A DNA stretch of 7,821 bases from Deltaproteobacteria bacterium (GTDB lineage: Bacteria; Desulfobacterota; DSM-4660; Desulfatiglandales; Desulfatiglandaceae). This document shows, piece after piece, positions 5,525 to 7,821 of this stretch. The position numbers and the translations under genes are program-made. Under the pieces are notes generated by a model. The model had not been told where the DNA came from and searched no databases. It saw only the letters and a list, made by a program, of their open reading frames with translations. The DNA lies in the NCBI GenBank assembly GCA_021159525.1, contig JAGHEC010000019.1:1-7821 (forward strand), in the 5' to 3' direction. Within the stretch, counting starts at the first letter, position 1; each line of letters begins with the position of its first letter.

Positions 5525-5532
5525 ATTGAAAG

Positions 5533-5538
5533 AGAGGA
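5533..5538 (+). promoter_or_regulatory. ribosome binding site selecting the hisS TTG start
   Basis: AGAGGA lies ten bases before TTG 5549-5551. It begins immediately after the right target duplication of copy D, so the native hisS start signal survived the insertion. Confidence 0.55.
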
Positions 5539-5548
5539 AATCAGCCAA

Positions 5549-6826
5549 TTGGAGATTGCCAGCATCAAGGGATTCAGAGACATCCTTCCTGAAGAAACAA
5601 GGGCGTGGCACTGGATCGAGGCCAGGGCAAGGCGCGTATTGGAGGCCTTCGGCTTTCAGGAGATCAAGACTCCTGTTGTGGAGAAGACCGAGCTTTTCAG
5701 CCGGAGCATCGGTCAGGAGACCGACATTGTGTCAAAGGAGATGTACACCTTTGCCGATAGAAAAGGCCGCAGTCTGACCCTCCGGCCCGAGGCCACGGCA
5801 TCGGTAGTAAGGGCCTACATTCAGAACAGACTCTATCAGGCATACCCCGTGCAGAAGCTGTACAGCATCGGCCCCATGTTCCGGCACGAACGGCCCCAGA
5901 AGGGACGGTTCCGGCAGTTTCATCAGATCAACGCCGAGCTCTTCGGCGACCCGGGGCCCGGGAGCGACGCGGACATGGTTGTCATGGCTGTTTTGTTATT
6001 CAGGTCCATCGGACTTGAAGACGTGTCCCTCAACCTCAACTCCCTGGGCTGTTCCGACTGCCGGCCGGCGTTTAGAAAAGCGCTCATGGATTACCTGTCA
6101 GATAAAAAGATCCATCTGTGCGAAGATTGTCAGCGCCGGGCCGAAACCAATCCCTTGAGGGTCTTTGATTGCAAGGTGGAAACATGCCAGGAGGTGGTTT
6201 TTGAGGCCCCAGCCATTGACCGGTTTCTGTGCCGGGCGTGCCAGGCCCACTTTGAAGGCCTGCAAGACATGCTGAACGGCCTGGAGATCCCCTTTGTCCT
6301 GAATCCGCGGCTGGTGCGGGGTCTCGATTACTACAACCGGACCACCTTCGAGGTCCAGACCGAACACCTGGGGGCACAGAACGCCGTGGCCGGCGGGGGC
6401 CGGTATGACGGCCTGGCAAGGCTTCTTGGCGGGCCGGACCATCCGGCTATCGGGTTTGCCCTTGGTTTGGAACGGGTGGCGGCCCTCATCGGCGAAGACC
6501 TCCCTCTTGAAGAAAAAGGACCCCATCTGTTCATAGCCGCGCTCGGAGGGGCTGCGGCCAGGTCCGCTTTTAAATGGGCGGCAGAACTCAGGAACAGCGG
6601 ACTCTGGACGGAGTTTGACTACAGCGGGGCAGGGCTCAAGTCCCAGATGAAGAAGGCCGACCGGCTCAATGCCAGGCATGTGCTCATGGTGGGGGAAAAT
6701 GAGCTCAAGAGCGGGAGGGCCGGCCTGAGGAATATGCTCACTGGCGAGCAGGTGGACGTAGAGCTGGCAGATCTGGTCAATGTGCTGAAAGAGATGCTGA
6801 AGAGAGAGCAGGATGACAAATATTGA
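5549..6826 (+). CDS. hisS: histidyl-tRNA synthetase
   Basis: Class II aminoacyl-tRNA synthetase that charges tRNA-His in the cytoplasm. From the TTG at 5549 it has 425 residues, the normal bacterial size. The N-terminus IKGFRDILPE (6-15) is the family start. LRPEATA is at 78-84. Motif 2, GPMFRHERPQKGRFRQFHQI, is at 108-127. The His-specific RGLDYYNRTTFE begins at R257, equivalent to the catalytic R259 of E. coli HisRS. Motif 3 runs from GGGRYDGL (282-289) to AIGFALGLER (300-309). The anticodon-binding domain fills about 330-425. The insertion domain holds cysteine pairs (GCSDC, LCEDC, FLCRAC), as in many relatives. The frame is open upstream to an ATG at 5261, but those 96 codons are almost wholly element D, so the long form is an artefact unless proven. 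Its end overlaps the aspS start, implying coupled translation. Confidence 0.95.
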   Translation: MEIASIKGFRDILPEETRAWHWIEARARRVLEAFGFQEIKTPVVEKTELFSRSIGQETDIVSKEMYTFADRKGRSLTLRPEATASVVRAYIQNRLYQAYPVQKLYSIGPMFRHERPQKGRFRQFHQINAELFGDPGPGSDADMVVMAVLLFRSIGLEDVSLNLNSLGCSDCRPAFRKALMDYLSDKKIHLCEDCQRRAETNPLRVFDCKVETCQEVVFEAPAIDRFLCRACQAHFEGLQDMLNGLEIPFVLNPRLVRGLDYYNRTTFEVQTEHLGAQNAVAGGGRYDGLARLLGGPDHPAIGFALGLERVAALIGEDLPLEEKGPHLFIAALGGAAARSAFKWAAELRNSGLWTEFDYSGAGLKSQMKKADRLNARHVLMVGENELKSGRAGLRNMLTGEQVDVELADLVNVLKEMLKREQDDKY

Positions 6827-7821
6827 TTTATTGGGCGACTGGGTGCGGACCCATGACTGCGGCGCACTGAGAAAAGAGGACTCCGGACGGAAAGTGGTCC
6901 TGATGGGGTGGGTCAACAGCCGGAGGGACCTGGGAAACCTTATCTTTATCGACCTGAGAGACAGGGAAGGGATCACCCAGGCCGTGTTCGACCCTCAGAT
7001 CAGCCCGGAGGTCCATGAAAGGGCACATATCTTACGAAATGAGTGGGTGGTGGCCCTCAAGGGGGAGGTAGCCCCCAGGCTTGAAGGCCAGGAGAACGCC
7101 CATATGCCGACCGGCGACATTGAAGTAAGGGTCACGGGGATGAAGATCCTCAATATCACCGAGACCCCTCCCTTTCAGGTGGATGGGGCCGTGGATGCAT
7201 CGGAAACCCTCCGGTTGAAATACCGTTATCTGGAATTGAGGAGACCCCAGCTCTTCCGCAATTTCCGAAAACGCCACGCGATTGCCGGCGCCATTCGGAA
7301 ATTCCTGGATGAGAATGGATTTATCGAGGTGGAGACCCCCTTTCTCACCAAGAGCACGCCCGAGGGGGCCAGGGATTATCTGGTCCCGAGCCGGGTCAAT
7401 AGAGGTCTTTTCTACGCCCTTCCCCAGTCACCCCAGCTCTTCAAACAGCTCCTCATGGTGGCCGGTTTCGACCGTTACTACCAGATCGTTCGCTGCTTTC
7501 GAGACGAGGATCTCAGGGCCGACCGTCAGCCTGAATTCACCCAGGTGGATCTGGAGATGGCTTTTGTGAACGAAGATCAGGTCATGGCGGTCTTTGAACA
7601 CATGATGGCCCGGCTCTTTGATGAGATCCTGGACCAACAAATCCCATTGCCTATCCCCCGACTCACCTACCAGGATGCCATGGAGCGGTTCGGGACCGAC
7701 AGACCGGACCTCCGCTTCGGCATGGAGCTGTGTGATGTAAGCGATTTAACGGGAAAATCCGATTTCAGGGTATTCAAGGAGGCGGTCGCCTCCGGGGGGG
7801 TAGTAAAGGCCATCCGGGTGG
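6813..7821 (+). CDS. aspS: aspartyl-tRNA synthetase, 3' end beyond the window
   Basis: Class II synthetase for tRNA-Asp. About 336 of the roughly 590 residues usual for the bacterial type are present; the gene runs off the window. ATG 6813 overlaps the last 14 bases of hisS in another frame, with AGAGAG just upstream, so translation is probably coupled. The N-terminal anticodon-binding domain is clear (LGDWVRTHDCGALR near 7-20, GWVNSRRDLGNLIFIDLRD at 32-50). Motif 1 lies at about 150-176, ending VETP. TPEGARDYLVPSR follows. Motif 2, FRDEDLRADRQPEFTQVDLE, is at 229-248. Motif 3 lies beyond the end. L40 stands where non-discriminating bacterial AspRS usually has His, and E. coli has Leu, so this enzyme is predicted to charge tRNA-Asp only. 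Confidence 0.95.
   Translation, partial: MTNIDLLGDWVRTHDCGALRKEDSGRKVVLMGWVNSRRDLGNLIFIDLRDREGITQAVFDPQISPEVHERAHILRNEWVVALKGEVAPRLEGQENAHMPTGDIEVRVTGMKILNITETPPFQVDGAVDASETLRLKYRYLELRRPQLFRNFRKRHAIAGAIRKFLDENGFIEVETPFLTKSTPEGARDYLVPSRVNRGLFYALPQSPQLFKQLLMVAGFDRYYQIVRCFRDEDLRADRQPEFTQVDLEMAFVNEDQVMAVFEHMMARLFDEILDQQIPLPIPRLTYQDAMERFGTDRPDLRFGMELCDVSDLTGKSDFRVFKEAVASGGVVKAIRV

Noticed and set aside
5496..5526. Outward promoter at the right end of copy D (TTGACC then TTACAT)
   Set aside because: The -35-like box is good, but the spacing is 19 bases and the -10-like box matches at only three of six positions. The sequence alone does not support it.

Overview
The window looks like ordinary chromosome of an anaerobic bacterium, most likely a member of the Desulfobacterota (the former Deltaproteobacteria). 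This is an inference from three things: a two-subunit oxygen-sensitive class I fumarase, a hisS-aspS pair preceded by a small conserved-looking gene, and an ArsA-like ATPase with a C-terminal HSP20-like domain. No sequence here proves a taxon.

Layout. 1-210: no gene; half of a repeat element (copy A) and a hairpin. 211-1236 (-): an unrecognised membrane-anchored protein. 1237-1429: a complete 128-bp miniature element (copy B) with a perfect 8-bp target duplication. 1430-1996 and 2077-2925 (-): beta and alpha subunits of an Fe-S fumarate hydratase, transcribed alpha then beta. 2926-3382: divergent intergenic region with a 92-bp miniature element (copy E). 3383-4564 (+): single-domain ArsA/Get3-type ATPase. 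4565-4974: intergenic region with a 177-bp element (copy C). 4975-5211 (+): 78-residue small protein. 5243-5524: a 282-bp composite element (copy D) with a perfect 8-bp target duplication, lying against the hisS start. 5549-6826 (+): hisS, best read from a TTG start. 6813 to the window end (+): aspS, overlapping hisS by 14 bases and cut off at about residue 336.

The most notable content is the repeats. Five copies of a non-autonomous transposable element sit in five intergenic gaps of this 7.8-kb stretch, none inside a gene. They have inverted ends beginning GTAA/GTAT, and the three cleanest insertions have 8-bp target duplications. Ends of this kind plus 8-bp duplications are the hallmark of the IS66 family, so these are best read as IS66-type MITEs. 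Two end types occur: X (GTAAnAGCTCAATAA) and Y (GTAACCGTTCAC). Copy D has Y ends outside and an X unit inside. Copy E is a short Y element that looks like an internally deleted relative of D.

How the genes relate: the fumarase subunits form one enzyme of central carbon metabolism. The small gene, hisS and aspS probably form a translation operon whose 5' part has been split by copy D. The ATPase has no arsenic-resistance neighbours and is more likely a chaperone or targeting factor than an arsenite pump. I see no CRISPR array, tRNA, rRNA, phage gene or defence locus.
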